Assembly: GCA_026389025.1 (NCBI GenBank)
Contig: JAPLIQ010000012.1
Location: forward strand, 61,986-125,985
Length of the DNA stretch: 64,000 bases
Reading direction: 5' to 3'
From: Candidatus Babelota bacterium
GTDB lineage: Bacteria; Babelota; Babeliae; Babelales; Chromulinivoraceae
The notes beneath the pieces are model-generated. The model saw only the letters and a program-made list of their open reading frames with translations. It searched no databases and had not been told where the DNA came from. Both the position numbers and the translations under genes were made by a program. Positions 1 through 9,437 of the stretch are shown here, piece after piece; positions within the stretch are counted from its first letter, which is position 1, and every line of letters begins with the position of its first letter.

Positions 1-1120
1 CACTTTTTTCGGCGTCCTGCGCAGACACCTTCATTGAGGCCATTCCTGGCATAAATTTCATAATCGAGGAAACTGATCCTAATTTCGACATCATGTTCAA
101 CTGCTGTGCAAAATCATTGAGCGTGATATTGCCAGACATGATCGATTTCGCAATGGTTTCTTGCTCAGACTGCTTAATTTTATCCTGAGCTTGTTCCATG
201 AGTGTCATCACATCGCCCATCCCTAGCATGCGTTTTGCTACGCGCTCAGGACGAAAGATCTCTAAGTTTTCTAATTTTTCACCAACGCCCATAAAATAAA
301 TAGGCTTTTTTAATTCATAACGAAATGAAAAAGCTGCGCCACCGCGAGCCTCACTATCCATTTTTGAAAGTATCGCTCCGTCAAATCCAACCGTTTTTTC
401 AAAAGATCTAGCAACGTTAAGTGACTCTTGACCAGTCATAGCGTCAAGTACCATAAAACTATACTTTGGCTGCATGATTTTTTTAATTGTTTGCAGCTCC
501 TGCATCATCGATTCATCAATATGCAAGCGGCCAGCTGTATCAAAAAATAAATACTCATAACCATGTTGTTTATAATAATTCAAAATATCTTTAGCTGCTA
601 GTACCGGATCCGTTTGTGGTGATCTATAAAAATCAACACTGACCTGCCCTGCTAGCACTTGCAGTTGCTCAAGGGCTGCTGGTCTATAAAAATCTACTGA
701 CGCAAAAAGAATTTTTCTTGTTTTGCCATGCTTTTCTGCTTGTTTTTTAATAAAGTAAGCCAACTTTCCAATTGATGTAGTTTTACCAGAACCTTGCAGT
801 CCCATAACCATAATCACTGATGGAATTTGGAAGTTGAACCCTTCTTGCAAATATTGACCACCTAAAAAAGAAAGCATCCGATCATACACAATTTTCACAA
901 ACTGCTCAGATGGATTCATTGACGCAACCACTTTTTGGCCGATTACTTCACGCTGCACGCCATCTATAAAAGTATGCACAGACTCGTAGGCAACGTCTGA
1001 CTCAAGCAAGCTGTCTTTAATTTGCCCAAGAACCTGCTGCAAGTTTTGCTCAGTTAATTTACTTTTGCCCGTTAACGAAGCAAATATTCCAGAAAATTTT
1101 TTGGTTAGAAAATCAAACAT
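1..1120 (-). CDS. ffh: Signal recognition particle GTPase Ffh (partial)
   Basis: Ffh binds 4.5S RNA and signal sequences and delivers nascent membrane proteins to FtsY. The start ATG is at 1120. The reading frame runs open to the window edge, so about 373 N-terminal residues are visible and the rest of the methionine-rich M domain is cut off. Visible are the N-domain opening MFDFLTKKFSGIF, the P-loop GLQGSGKTT, the G3 region DTAGR, the G4-like SKMD, and the start of the M domain with several Met residues. It is divergent from hflX across about 157 bases that must hold both promoters. The family call is secure. Confidence 0.95.
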   Translation of the reverse strand, partial: MFDFLTKKFSGIFASLTGKSKLTEQNLQQVLGQIKDSLLESDVAYESVHTFIDGVQREVIGQKVVASMNPSEQFVKIVYDRMLSFLGGQYLQEGFNFQIPSVIMVMGLQGSGKTTSIGKLAYFIKKQAEKHGKTRKILFASVDFYRPAALEQLQVLAGQVSVDFYRSPQTDPVLAAKDILNYYKQHGYEYLFFDTAGRLHIDESMMQELQTIKKIMQPKYSFMVLDAMTGQESLNVARSFEKTVGFDGAILSKMDSEARGGAAFSFRYELKKPIYFMGVGEKLENLEIFRPERVAKRMLGMGDVMTLMEQAQDKIKQSEQETIAKSIMSGNITLNDFAQQLNMMSKLGSVSSIMKFMPGMASMKVSAQDAEKS

Positions 1121-1277
1121 AGATTCTTTCTATAGGGTCGCGACTTTAATAATCAATTAAACCGTTAGTATAACAAAAATTGCCCCCTCTTGCTATAAAA
1201 TAACTACACTCAATAGCACTTTTCTAGTACACTATTATTACGACCTCCACTTTAAAAGTAAGAAAGGTATTAATCTT

Positions 1278-2426
1278 ATGGCAAAAAATGAATTGATATC
1301 AACGACGTTTTATAAAAAAACGCTCCTTGTTGGAGTACAATCTCCAAATAACAAAACAGATGACATTGAAGCTTATTATGAAGAATTTCTCAATTTGGCT
1401 AAAACGTATGGCATTGTTGACTACGTACTACTCAAAATAAAATTACGATCCATTGAATCTGGTCATTACTTCACCAAAGGTAAGCTGGCTGAAATCAAAA
1501 CTATTTTCGACGAAGGCGACTTTGAAGAAATCATTGTCTCAGACACTTTGTCTGGTCAACAAGAGCGTAATCTACATGAAGTCTTTGATTGCCCTTTAAT
1601 GGATAGAACTCGCTTGATTTTAGCGATTTTTGAAAAATCTGCAGTCACAGCTGAAGGTAAAATTCAAGTAGAAATTGCTAAACTTCAATTTGCAAAAACA
1701 CGCGTTACTGGACACGGCGTGCACCTTGATCAACAGGCCGGAACAGTCGGTATTCGCAGTGGACCTGGTGAAACGGTTAAAGAAGCAACAATTCGCTATC
1801 TAAGCCGCACCATCCTGACGCTTAAAGGTCATTTAGAAAAAATTGAAAAGGCACGTGGCGCTCAGCGCAAACAACGACTTACGCAAAAAGTTCCTCTCAT
1901 TTGCCTTGTTGGATATACCAACGCTGGTAAGTCAACCATTTTAAATGTTTTGACGCATAGTGATGTGCTTGCAAAAGATCAATTGTTTGCAACGCTTGAT
2001 ACCACGACTCGTCAGCTTTTTGTAGGCACTCGAAAAATTGGTTTGCTTTCTGACACAGTCGGATTTATTCAACAGCTTCCTCATCAATTGATTGAATCAT
2101 TTAAATCGACACTTGCTGAGCTTTCGTATGCATCGCTTCTACTTGTAGTCACTGATATTGCTGACAACAACTGGAAAAACCACATTGATGTTGTACTCAA
2201 GACTCTTGAAGAAATCGATGTGAAAAAACAGACTTTATTTGTGTTTAACAAAGCTGATAAAATCACTAAAAAAGAACTGCAAAAACGTTTGGCAGAATTT
2301 GGTGACCTACCGCATGTAGCAATCAGCTGCATTAAACCTGATGGCACAGCTCCATTGAAAAGATATTTAGCATCATGGAAGCCGGAACAAGATAAAGCAA
2401 AATCAAAACAGGACAAAGCAAAATAA
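1278..2426 (+). CDS. hflX: GTPase HflX
   Basis: HflX is a ribosome-associated GTPase that splits or rescues stalled 70S ribosomes under stress. The N-terminal HflX domain spans roughly residues 15-190, with a glycine-rich linker around GHGVHLDQQAGTVGIRSGPG. The G domain follows: G1 GYTNAGKST at 212-220, G3 DTVGF at 259-263 and G4 NKAD at 324-327. The 382-residue length is normal. The C-terminus ends in a lysine-rich tail containing the short duplication QDKAKSKQDKAK. An AAAGG ribosome site precedes the ATG by about 10 bases. Its stop overlaps the next gene's start (TAATG), so translation is probably coupled. Confidence 0.96.
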   Translation: MAKNELISTTFYKKTLLVGVQSPNNKTDDIEAYYEEFLNLAKTYGIVDYVLLKIKLRSIESGHYFTKGKLAEIKTIFDEGDFEEIIVSDTLSGQQERNLHEVFDCPLMDRTRLILAIFEKSAVTAEGKIQVEIAKLQFAKTRVTGHGVHLDQQAGTVGIRSGPGETVKEATIRYLSRTILTLKGHLEKIEKARGAQRKQRLTQKVPLICLVGYTNAGKSTILNVLTHSDVLAKDQLFATLDTTTRQLFVGTRKIGLLSDTVGFIQQLPHQLIESFKSTLAELSYASLLLVVTDIADNNWKNHIDVVLKTLEEIDVKKQTLFVFNKADKITKKELQKRLAEFGDLPHVAISCIKPDGTAPLKRYLASWKPEQDKAKSKQDKAK

Positions 2427-4954
2427 TGAACGAGCACGAAAAAAATAAGGCTAATTTAATGCTGGATCCCCGGGTCAAGCCCGAGGACGACGAGGTTGAT
2501 TTGAATCTCGAAAACGATTTCGATAATAACGAAGAATTCGCACCCTCGCAGTCAGAGCTAAGAACATTGTTTAATGACAATGATAACAGCGCTGCATTTG
2601 CGCATCCATTTCACAATGATGCACATCGTAGCCCAGAGGCAAAAGCTGCTTTTAATGATTTCGTGCAACGTAATTTAAATCTTGAGCAACAGTCAGCCGT
2701 CACGCCAAAAGACGGCTCATTTTTGGTAATCGCTGGAGCAGGATCAGGTAAAACGCGTGTGATCACAGCGCGTATCACAAATTTAATTTTAAATCACGGT
2801 GTTGAGCCTTCGTCAATTATTGCTCTGACGTTTACCAACAAAGCTGCTCAAGAAATGCAGCATCGTATTGAACAATTTTTACCTAACTTGCGCACGAAAC
2901 CAACGATTGCAACCTTTCATGCTTACTGCTTAAAACTGCTCAAAAAAAATGCTGCGCTTCTTCAAGCACAACCATTTTCAGTTATTGATTCTGCAGATGG
3001 ACAAAAATTGCTGCAATCGATCATTAAAGATCGCGGACTAGATAAATTATTTAATCCAAAACAACTACTTCCTCTTTTTTCTTCATACAAAATGGCCGAT
3101 ACGCTTCACCAGGAACTACCAGTCTGGAATATGCATCACGCTCAGCAGTTCATGGAACTGTACAACGCGTATGAACAACAAAAAAAGTTAAGTAATTATT
3201 TAGATTTTGACGATCTTTTGTATAAAACATTTCATCTTTTTGAAAGTAATCCTCAATTTAAACAAGCGCACATTGCCCGTCATCGTCATATTTTAGTTGA
3301 CGAGTATCAAGATACAAACTTGATTCAACATGAACTGCTCAAACAAATGACACTACAAAACAGTCAAATCGTTGTTGATTCGATATGTGCTGTAGGAGAC
3401 GAAGATCAGTCGATTTATTCATGGCGTGGCGCAACGGTTAAAAACATTTTAGAATTTAATCAAGAGTTTAAAAACACGCAGACGGTAAAACTTGAACAAA
3501 ATTATCGATCAACGCAGCAAATTTTAGATATTGCAAACAGCATTATTAAAAATAATGTTGATAGAAATCACAAACAGCTATGGTCTGCAAGCACAGAGCA
3601 ACATCAACCGCTACTGCTTGAATGTCTTTCTGATTTACAAGAAGCATACTCGATTGCTCATTTGATTAATTTGATCGCAAAAAAAGAAAAGAAATCGTCG
3701 ATTGCAATCTTGTATCGAACGCATTATCAATCGCGTATCATTGAAGAAGCTTTGATCAAAGAATCAATTGCCTACAAAATCATTGGCGGCATTCAATTCT
3801 ATGAACGAAAAGAAATTAAAGATTTGCTCGCGTATCTGCGACTTTTAAAAAATCCTTTTGATCGTATTTCATTTTTCAGAGCTATTAATTGCCCTCTTCG
3901 GGGCCTTGGTGAAAAGTTTGAAGAAACATTTTTACAGACTTGGAATGAAAATCCATTTTCAACATTTCAAGAAGTTGCATCCATTGTGATTAATTGCGGA
4001 CTTATCCCAATGAAGCAAATAGCATCAGTACAAAGTTTTACAAAACTTTTTAAAACAGAATCACTCGAAAAGTCGCAAAACGAAAATCCTGACTCGTCAA
4101 CACATGATGTAACAACAATGAATGTCACCAGCAAGCTTGAACATTTTATCAAACAAACTCAGTACATTTCGTACCTACAAGAAAGCTTTGATAAAGCTGA
4201 AGCTGAAGTAAAAAGAGAAAACGTTGCTGAGTTTTTACGAGCAGCAGAATACTTTGATGAGCATACTGCAGCCGGTCTGTCACAATTTTTAGATGACATT
4301 TCACTCATGCAAGAACAAATCAAAAAAGATGATAGTTCTGTCGATCGCGTCAGCATGATGACACTGCACAGTGCAAAAGGTTTAGAATTTCCAACCGTCA
4401 TTTTAGTAGGGCTTGAAGAAGGAATCCTTCCAAGCAACCAATCAATAGGTCAAGAAAACGTTGAGGAAGAACGACGATTGTTTTACGTTGGAATCACACG
4501 AGCATGTCAAAAACTACTGATCACGCACAGTAAATTTCGCAACGTGTACGGCAAAATGGATCAACAACGTCCATCAAGGTTCCTTGGTGAAATACCTCAA
4601 CATTTAATGATCCAACAGGAAGCTGCTCACTGGAGCCGTTCAAGTTTTTCAACATTTTTTGAAGACTGGATAGGTAATAGAAAAGCTCCAAAGCCGCAGC
4701 CAGTGTATCAACCTCGCACAACGCAATCGACACATACACAAGCGACTACTGCAACAGCTGCAGCACCGACACCGTCGACTGCACCTTCAGCTAAACAATT
4801 GCACATCCGACGTTTACAAGCTGTCAAGCATGCAACCTTTGGACTTGGCATTGCCCACCATGTTGAGCAAAAAGGCGATAAAACTTTTGTTACCGTTCAC
4901 TTCACGCATCATGGTACAAAGAAAATCGATAGTTCCTTTTTACAAATTATTTAA
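2426..4954 (+). CDS. UvrD/PcrA-type superfamily 1 DNA helicase
   Basis: This is an ATP-dependent 3'-5' DNA helicase for repair and fork maintenance. SF1A motifs appear in order: Walker A AGAGSGKT at 103-110, LVDEYQDTN, GDEDQSIYSWRGA, EQNYRST, TLHSAKGLEFPTVILVGLEE and EERRLFYVGITRA. The Ala/Thr-rich linker and final segment (VKHATFGLGIAHHVEQKGDK) resemble the C-terminal tudor-like domain of UvrD/PcrA. About 85 residues precede the helicase core, which is unusual. They are acidic and contain the LDPRVKPEDD peptide encoded by a GC-rich element described separately. It overlaps hflX by one base. UvrD, PcrA and Rep cannot be separated here. Confidence 0.93.
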   Translation: MNEHEKNKANLMLDPRVKPEDDEVDLNLENDFDNNEEFAPSQSELRTLFNDNDNSAAFAHPFHNDAHRSPEAKAAFNDFVQRNLNLEQQSAVTPKDGSFLVIAGAGSGKTRVITARITNLILNHGVEPSSIIALTFTNKAAQEMQHRIEQFLPNLRTKPTIATFHAYCLKLLKKNAALLQAQPFSVIDSADGQKLLQSIIKDRGLDKLFNPKQLLPLFSSYKMADTLHQELPVWNMHHAQQFMELYNAYEQQKKLSNYLDFDDLLYKTFHLFESNPQFKQAHIARHRHILVDEYQDTNLIQHELLKQMTLQNSQIVVDSICAVGDEDQSIYSWRGATVKNILEFNQEFKNTQTVKLEQNYRSTQQILDIANSIIKNNVDRNHKQLWSASTEQHQPLLLECLSDLQEAYSIAHLINLIAKKEKKSSIAILYRTHYQSRIIEEALIKESIAYKIIGGIQFYERKEIKDLLAYLRLLKNPFDRISFFRAINCPLRGLGEKFEETFLQTWNENPFSTFQEVASIVINCGLIPMKQIASVQSFTKLFKTESLEKSQNENPDSSTHDVTTMNVTSKLEHFIKQTQYISYLQESFDKAEAEVKRENVAEFLRAAEYFDEHTAAGLSQFLDDISLMQEQIKKDDSSVDRVSMMTLHSAKGLEFPTVILVGLEEGILPSNQSIGQENVEEERRLFYVGITRACQKLLITHSKFRNVYGKMDQQRPSRFLGEIPQHLMIQQEAAHWSRSSFSTFFEDWIGNRKAPKPQPVYQPRTTQSTHTQATTATAAAPTPSTAPSAKQLHIRRLQAVKHATFGLGIAHHVEQKGDKTFVTVHFTHHGTKKIDSSFLQII
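2462..2493 (+). repeat. GC-rich palindromic element inside the helicase gene
   Basis: The segment contains CCCCGGG-TCAAG-CCCGAGG, a 7-base inverted repeat with one mismatch. It stands out against AT-rich surroundings and is read in frame as LDPRVKPEDD. From memory, the same peptide and nucleotide pattern is common in alphaproteobacterial genomes, where it comes from a dispersed palindromic repeat. That it is a mobile repeat inserted in frame here is an inference. Only one copy was noticed in this window. Confidence 0.5.
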
Positions 4955-4974
4955 ATTTCGTTTTGAAAAAAGTT

Positions 4975-5015
4975 AGAGAGCTCCTGCTTAGTACACAAGC
5001 AAGAGCTCTCTTTTT
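4975..5015. terminator. Rho-independent terminator between convergent genes
   Basis: The stem AGAGAGCTC / GAGCTCTCT is extended by a second CTGCTT / AAGCA block around a short loop, and a T run follows on the plus strand. It lies between the helicase stop (4954) and the stop of the convergent ankyrin gene (5036). A T-rich stretch also follows on the minus strand, so it can serve both genes. Confidence 0.85.
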
Positions 5016-5035
5016 GATCTAATTTCTAAATTTGA

Positions 5036-6301
5036 TTACCTAAACCATGAAGAAAACCAAGATTCCTTAGCGCCATTAGCAAGCAAAAAATCTACAATAT
5101 CTTTATAACCTCTTGCTTTAGCTATATCTAAAGGACAACGTCCCCATTTATCTCTAGCATTCACATCTGCTCCAGCATCAACAAGAATCTTTACCATACC
5201 CGTATCTTCATCCCTCATTGCTGTCTCTAACAGAGCATCACCATACGAATTTTTAGCATTCACATCTGCTCCAGCATCAACAAGAACTTTCACAATATCT
5301 ACATTTTTATTTTTATAAAGAATAGCTAACTCTAAAGGAGTTCTGCTGAATTCATTCCTTTTATTCACATCTGACCCAGCTTTAATAAAATTTTGAACAG
5401 CTCCTTTATTATTACTACTAATAGCCTGATACAAGTCTGTTTCTCCAAAATACAACTCTTTTTCCCCAACCAGGCTTTTATGTAAGTAATACAAACCTCC
5501 AATAGCACCTCCTACAGTGGCAGCACCGATAGCACTATCGTATTTAAGCTTTTCTCCCGCACGCTTCAATATTTCTTCCTCCTCTTCCATCTTTTTTTTC
5601 TGTGCTTCTTCCGCTTCCTTCGCTCTTTTCCTAGCTTCTCTCCATTTTTTATCTGCTTCTTCACTCTCATCAAAACCTGAAATTCCTGTTGATGCCCTCA
5701 CTTTATGAATTAAAACATCTTTAGCTTCATTAACTTTCTTCATTGCAACATCACTTCCACCAGCATCAGGATGTGCTTTTAAAGCAGCCTTACGATAGGC
5801 AGATTTTATATCTTCTGGAGATGCATTTTCAGAAACACCCAAAACAGTTGCAGCTTGCTGACGTGACATTAAGCGTGGAGCTGTTTGCCTAAACATCCCT
5901 GATGAACCACCACCTACGAATTTTTTTGAACCTTTTTGTTCCGGATCAGCCAACTCAGTTGCTCGCTGATATCCTGGAACTTGTGAAACCTCATAGCTCG
6001 GCTCATCAAAAATATATGATGGTCTCATTTTTTGTGTTGAATATACGGGTTGTGCTGCTTGCTGCTGCATCATCTGATCTTGCATAAATTGTTCTTGCGC
6101 ATTTCGCAGGACTTCTTGATTTACAGTTGCTTGAGCCGTTGCTGCTGACTGGCCTTCTGGCGTAACACCATAAGAAAATTCTTTAGCCATCCATGATGAT
6201 GGCACTGTTGGTATGTTAGGCACTGATCTCATCGCAAAAATCGATGAATGAAACAATGCACTCAAGAGCAGTATTTGAATGTAACTTTTTTGAATCTTCA
6301 T
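5036..6301 (-). CDS. Secreted J-domain and ankyrin-repeat protein
   Basis: A eukaryotic-like secreted protein of 421 residues. Residues 1-23 form a signal peptide ending SIFA. A Gln/Ala-rich segment follows. A J domain at about 148-200 carries the HPD motif (AHPDAGG) that stimulates Hsp70. Next come a strongly charged coiled coil (REARKRAKEAEEAQKKKMEE), a glycine-rich hydrophobic stretch (AIGAATVGGAIGGLYYL) that may span the membrane, and about four ankyrin repeats with the VLVDAGADVNAKN pattern. J plus ankyrin on an exported protein suggests a host-directed effector or a periplasmic co-chaperone; this is inference. It is monocistronic, with a terminator at its 3' side. Confidence 0.85.
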   Translation of the reverse strand: MKIQKSYIQILLLSALFHSSIFAMRSVPNIPTVPSSWMAKEFSYGVTPEGQSAATAQATVNQEVLRNAQEQFMQDQMMQQQAAQPVYSTQKMRPSYIFDEPSYEVSQVPGYQRATELADPEQKGSKKFVGGGSSGMFRQTAPRLMSRQQAATVLGVSENASPEDIKSAYRKAALKAHPDAGGSDVAMKKVNEAKDVLIHKVRASTGISGFDESEEADKKWREARKRAKEAEEAQKKKMEEEEEILKRAGEKLKYDSAIGAATVGGAIGGLYYLHKSLVGEKELYFGETDLYQAISSNNKGAVQNFIKAGSDVNKRNEFSRTPLELAILYKNKNVDIVKVLVDAGADVNAKNSYGDALLETAMRDEDTGMVKILVDAGADVNARDKWGRCPLDIAKARGYKDIVDFLLANGAKESWFSSWFR

Positions 6302-6345
6302 GAAACTTCTCCCCTTAACCCTTATTAAATAAATCTATTCACTTT

Positions 6346-6930
6346 TTAATCAATATCGTCAAACGCAAATGGATGCTGCATAAAATCCTGTAACTTTTTT
6401 GAAATCACAGGTATTTGAGCAACCAATGCACCTGCTGATGATTTTAAGCACTCAGGATCTTGCATCATTTCATCCATGTCAGAATTTTCGTCTAACATAA
6501 AATCAAGGCCAATTTTTTTACCATTGCTCAAAGTAACGCCATCACCAGGAACTATGTAGTAGCCGGATTTTGTTTGCAAAATTTGATATACCTGCTGATT
6601 GATTGTTGGATTAACTTTGAGATAAGGGCCTTTCCACTGACTAGAAAAGCCAAGACTCATAGATCCTACTTCAGGCCCTACAAACTGTTTAACCGTTAAA
6701 AAATCGATATTATTTTTGCTGTGGGCAAAACCAACAATGCTACAATCGTTATGGATTTTTTTAAATATTTTGGAAAGCATCATAACATCTTGGTGAATAA
6801 TGCTGTCAGTTGAATGCGTACCATAACGCCAATAGATCGAGACTGACGCTATAAAAAGAAAGCCGAAAATTAAGATTGAAGCTGTCGGCAAAAACTTACT
6901 TTTATCTCTAGAAAATTTGATTTTATTCAT
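6346..6930 (-). CDS. Membrane-anchored hypothetical protein, pseudopilin-like
   Basis: Not recognised with confidence. The protein has a short basic N-terminus, one transmembrane helix at about residues 15-32 (ASILIFGFLFIASVSIYW), and a C-terminal domain with QWKGPYL and KSGYYIVPGDG. That layout of an N-terminal helix, then an alpha region, then a WKGPYL-type segment recalls type IV pilin or type II secretion pseudopilins. However, no clear prepilin peptidase site (G|xxxxE) is visible. The ATG at 6930 is chosen because GGGGGA lies just upstream; an ATG at 6942 adds four residues. It lies between the trpS terminator and the ankyrin gene. Confidence 0.7.
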   Translation of the reverse strand: MNKIKFSRDKSKFLPTASILIFGFLFIASVSIYWRYGTHSTDSIIHQDVMMLSKIFKKIHNDCSIVGFAHSKNNIDFLTVKQFVGPEVGSMSLGFSSQWKGPYLKVNPTINQQVYQILQTKSGYYIVPGDGVTLSNGKKIGLDFMLDENSDMDEMMQDPECLKSSAGALVAQIPVISKKLQDFMQHPFAFDDID

Positions 6931-6987
6931 GATATCCCCCATATAAAGCCCCTAATTCTAGATATAGTGTATAAAAAAATGGCTTTA

Positions 6988-7026
6988 AAAAGGAAGAGTT
7001 AGATGATTTTTTACATCATCTAACTC
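6988..7026 (-). terminator. Terminator downstream of trpS
   Basis: A perfect 12-base inverted repeat (GAGTTAGATGAT / ATCATCTAACTC) has an eight-base loop. On the minus strand a CCTTTTT run follows the stem within a few bases. It sits 35 bases after the trpS stop. Confidence 0.75.
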
Positions 7027-7060
7027 ACAAATCAATGGCAGGCAGGACTGATTAAGACGT

Positions 7061-8062
7061 TTAATAATTCAGCATCAAGGCTTTTTTGACCTCTTGCATA
7101 GTCTGAGAACTTGCTTCACGGGCCTTTTCAGTTCCAGCAAGAAGCATGCGCATCATCTCTCCTCGATCTTGGGCCAGCTGCATTCTTCGAATACGAATCG
7201 GAGTCAACATGGCATTGAGTACTTCAAATAAATATTTTTTAAGAACCACATCGCCAAGTCCACCCTTTTGATAGTGGGCTTTCAGTTCTGCCACCTTAGC
7301 TGTGTCTGTATCAAACGCATCAAGATAGACAAAAACTACGTTACCTTCAACCTTACCAGGATCGCTGACATGCAAGTGTCCAGGGTCAGTGTACATGCTC
7401 ATAATGCGTTTTTTGAGTGTGTCCTCATCATCACCTAAAAAGATTGCATTGTTTAAACTTTTGCTCATCTTTGCTTGGCCATCAAGTCCTACCAATCGAG
7501 ACACTTTAGGAATTAATGCCTTAGCTTCAGGGAAAACATCAGTTTGATAGGTGCGATTAAAAGAGCGAATGATTTCATTAGTTTGTTCAATAACCGGAAG
7601 TTGATCTTCTCCCACTGGAATAATAGTACCTTTGAAAATGGTAATATCAGCTGCTTGGCTGACTGGGTACATTAAAAATCCAGCAGGTACAGACTCCCCA
7701 AATCCTTTTTGTTGAATTTCAGTTTTGACTGTTGGGTTACGAAGCAATCGATTGACCGTTACTAAATTTAAATAAAACATGGTAATTTCTGCAATTTCTG
7801 GAATCATCGACTGAATAAAAATCGTAGTTTTTGCAGGATCGATACCAACAGCTAAATAATCTAAAGCAACTTCCATAACGTTTTCACGAACTTTTGCCGG
7901 ATTGGCAGAATTGTCGGTAAGCGCTTGAACGTCTGCGATCATGACATATTGTTTGTAAATATCTTGCAGACTAACACGGTTGAGAAGTGATCCAACATAG
8001 TGTCCAATGTGCAGTGGACCGGTTGGTCTATCACCTGTGAGTACGATCTCTTGCTTTTTCAT
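7061..8062 (-). CDS. trpS: Tryptophanyl-tRNA synthetase
   Basis: Class I aminoacyl-tRNA synthetase that charges tRNA-Trp. The signature [10 protein letters not shown] appears near the N-terminus and the KMSKS loop as AKMSKSLNN in the second half. The 333-residue length matches bacterial TrpRS. The frame is open upstream to 8158, but the ATG at 8062 is chosen because the catalytic fold begins right there ([20 protein letters not shown]) and AAAGGAA lies at proper distance. It is divergent from the cdaA-like gene; the matching tRNA-Trp is at 26.5 kb. Confidence 0.96.
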   Translation of the reverse strand: MKKQEIVLTGDRPTGPLHIGHYVGSLLNRVSLQDIYKQYVMIADVQALTDNSANPAKVRENVMEVALDYLAVGIDPAKTTIFIQSMIPEIAEITMFYLNLVTVNRLLRNPTVKTEIQQKGFGESVPAGFLMYPVSQAADITIFKGTIIPVGEDQLPVIEQTNEIIRSFNRTYQTDVFPEAKALIPKVSRLVGLDGQAKMSKSLNNAIFLGDDEDTLKKRIMSMYTDPGHLHVSDPGKVEGNVVFVYLDAFDTDTAKVAELKAHYQKGGLGDVVLKKYLFEVLNAMLTPIRIRRMQLAQDRGEMMRMLLAGTEKAREASSQTMQEVKKALMLNY

Positions 8063-8134
8063 GTGGTTCCTTTTAGATTCAAAAATATCAAATTTTATAA
8101 TAAATATATGATACAACCAAAAAAGGAAAAATGA

Positions 8135-9082
8135 ATGCTCGCTTTCTACCCCTTTCATTATCTGTTTGATTTTTGCGGCCAGCAGTTAGGCCTATACACC
8201 TATCAAAATTATATCGAATTATCTTTGTTTATCTTTGCGACCTACAAATCTTTTGAATGGTTAAAAAACGATCACACCAAACCGCTGCTACTTTACTCCT
8301 ATGGCTATTTTGCATTGCTTTTTACCAGTTATTATTTGTCGTGCAGCATTCTTTTTTACACCATGCTTTTATTTTCTCCAGCACTGATCGTTTTTTGCAT
8401 CGTTGCTCATCAAAAACAAATTCAGAAAAACTTTGTAGTCAGTTCTAGCAAACACATCACGCCTCAAACAATACCTAATAAAAATTGGCTCGAAATTTTA
8501 ACACGATCGTGCCTTGTCGCTTCATATCAAAAAAAACAGATTATGTGCGTTATTGAAAGAGCAGATCATCTTGGCACCCTTCTGCATGCGCCCTACATGT
8601 TGGAGCTACCAATTCAACAAGAAATTACCGACCTTTTACTTTCAAGCACTGCTCTAAGTAATCCAACTATTTTATGGGTGCAACGCTCAGGAGTAATCCA
8701 TAGCATTAACATAACGTGGCAAAAAAATCTGACGCAAGAATTACTTTTGTTAAATGATCAAGATATTTTGGCTCAAAATCATGAAGCTGCAACTCTGCTT
8801 ACCAAAAAAACTGATGCTTTTATTTTTCTCATCAACGCTTCCAGCAATCAGCACGCGCTTTGGTACCAAGGAAAATGTCTGCAACTCATAACAATTGACC
8901 AACTACTCAAATGCGGCAAAGAAATTATGCACGATAGACAGCACCCTTTAACTCATGATAAAAAAGGAAACATGTATGATCAAAAATACAATACCCCAAA
9001 ACAGGATAGTCAACAACACGGGAGCCCAAAACAGGATATCAAACAACATGATGGCTCTCATAGCACACCCCCACTTCACTAA
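8135..9082 (+). CDS. CdaA-like membrane protein, degenerate diadenylate cyclase
   Basis: The N-terminal part has about three membrane helices (residues 20-90), followed by a cytoplasmic alpha/beta domain (about 115-265) laid out like the DAC domain of CdaA, the c-di-AMP synthase. The placement upstream of YbbR-like and glmM-type genes is the conserved cdaA-cdaR-glmM order. The DAC signatures are not there. Where DGA is expected the sequence reads [10 protein letters not shown], and the RHR box is replaced by [14 protein letters not shown]. Only the central His, the following AA and the later DA look conserved. The last 45 residues are hydrophilic, Gln/His-rich and overlap the next gene. Probably a catalytically dead homologue; fold assignment rests on context and weak similarity. 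Confidence 0.65.
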   Translation: MLAFYPFHYLFDFCGQQLGLYTYQNYIELSLFIFATYKSFEWLKNDHTKPLLLYSYGYFALLFTSYYLSCSILFYTMLLFSPALIVFCIVAHQKQIQKNFVVSSSKHITPQTIPNKNWLEILTRSCLVASYQKKQIMCVIERADHLGTLLHAPYMLELPIQQEITDLLLSSTALSNPTILWVQRSGVIHSINITWQKNLTQELLLLNDQDILAQNHEAATLLTKKTDAFIFLINASSNQHALWYQGKCLQLITIDQLLKCGKEIMHDRQHPLTHDKKGNMYDQKYNTPKQDSQQHGSPKQDIKQHDGSHSTPPLH

Positions 9083-9437
9083 AGCTTCATCAGTTTTCAT
9101 TGGGTACATGCTTTGGTTTTTTGTTTCACAATATCAATGGACAACCATTGATCAAAACGTACCGCTCTGTTTTTACCAAAATCAGGATCAGTCATCACGA
9201 ACTATTTTGGCTCCTGACAATGTTATGATAAAAATTTCTGGACCTCGTAAAGAGATCTATCAATTTGATCCATTGCAAAGTGCAGTTCACATTGATGCAT
9301 CAAGTTTTGATGATGGCAATCATGAAATTCAGCTCAGCAGGGAAAATCTTTTCTTACCAGACTCTGTAAAACTGGTACAATTAATACCATCCCATATCTC
9401 CATACAAATATCAGCTAAAGATCGGAATCATGAATAA
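8976..9437 (+). CDS. YbbR/CdaR-like membrane protein
   Basis: A short protein of about 154 residues. It has one transmembrane helix (ASSVFIGYMLWFFVSQ) followed by a single YbbR-like beta domain, with the segment VMIKISGPRKEIYQFDP and a DASSFDDGNHEIQL turn. YbbR proteins (CdaR) regulate the diadenylate cyclase in Firmicutes; usual members carry three or four repeats, so this is a minimal form. The ATG at 8976 follows AAGGAA by six bases; an in-frame ATG at 8955 lacks such a site. The first 107 bases overlap the upstream gene in another frame, and the end overlaps the mutase gene by eight bases. Confidence 0.7.
   Translation: MIKNTIPQNRIVNNTGAQNRISNNMMALIAHPHFTKASSVFIGYMLWFFVSQYQWTTIDQNVPLCFYQNQDQSSRTILAPDNVMIKISGPRKEIYQFDPLQSAVHIDASSFDDGNHEIQLSRENLFLPDSVKLVQLIPSHISIQISAKDRNHE

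Noticed and set aside
2084..2580. Minus-strand frames across the hflX/helicase junction
   Set aside because: Antisense to two well-conserved genes; no start signals.
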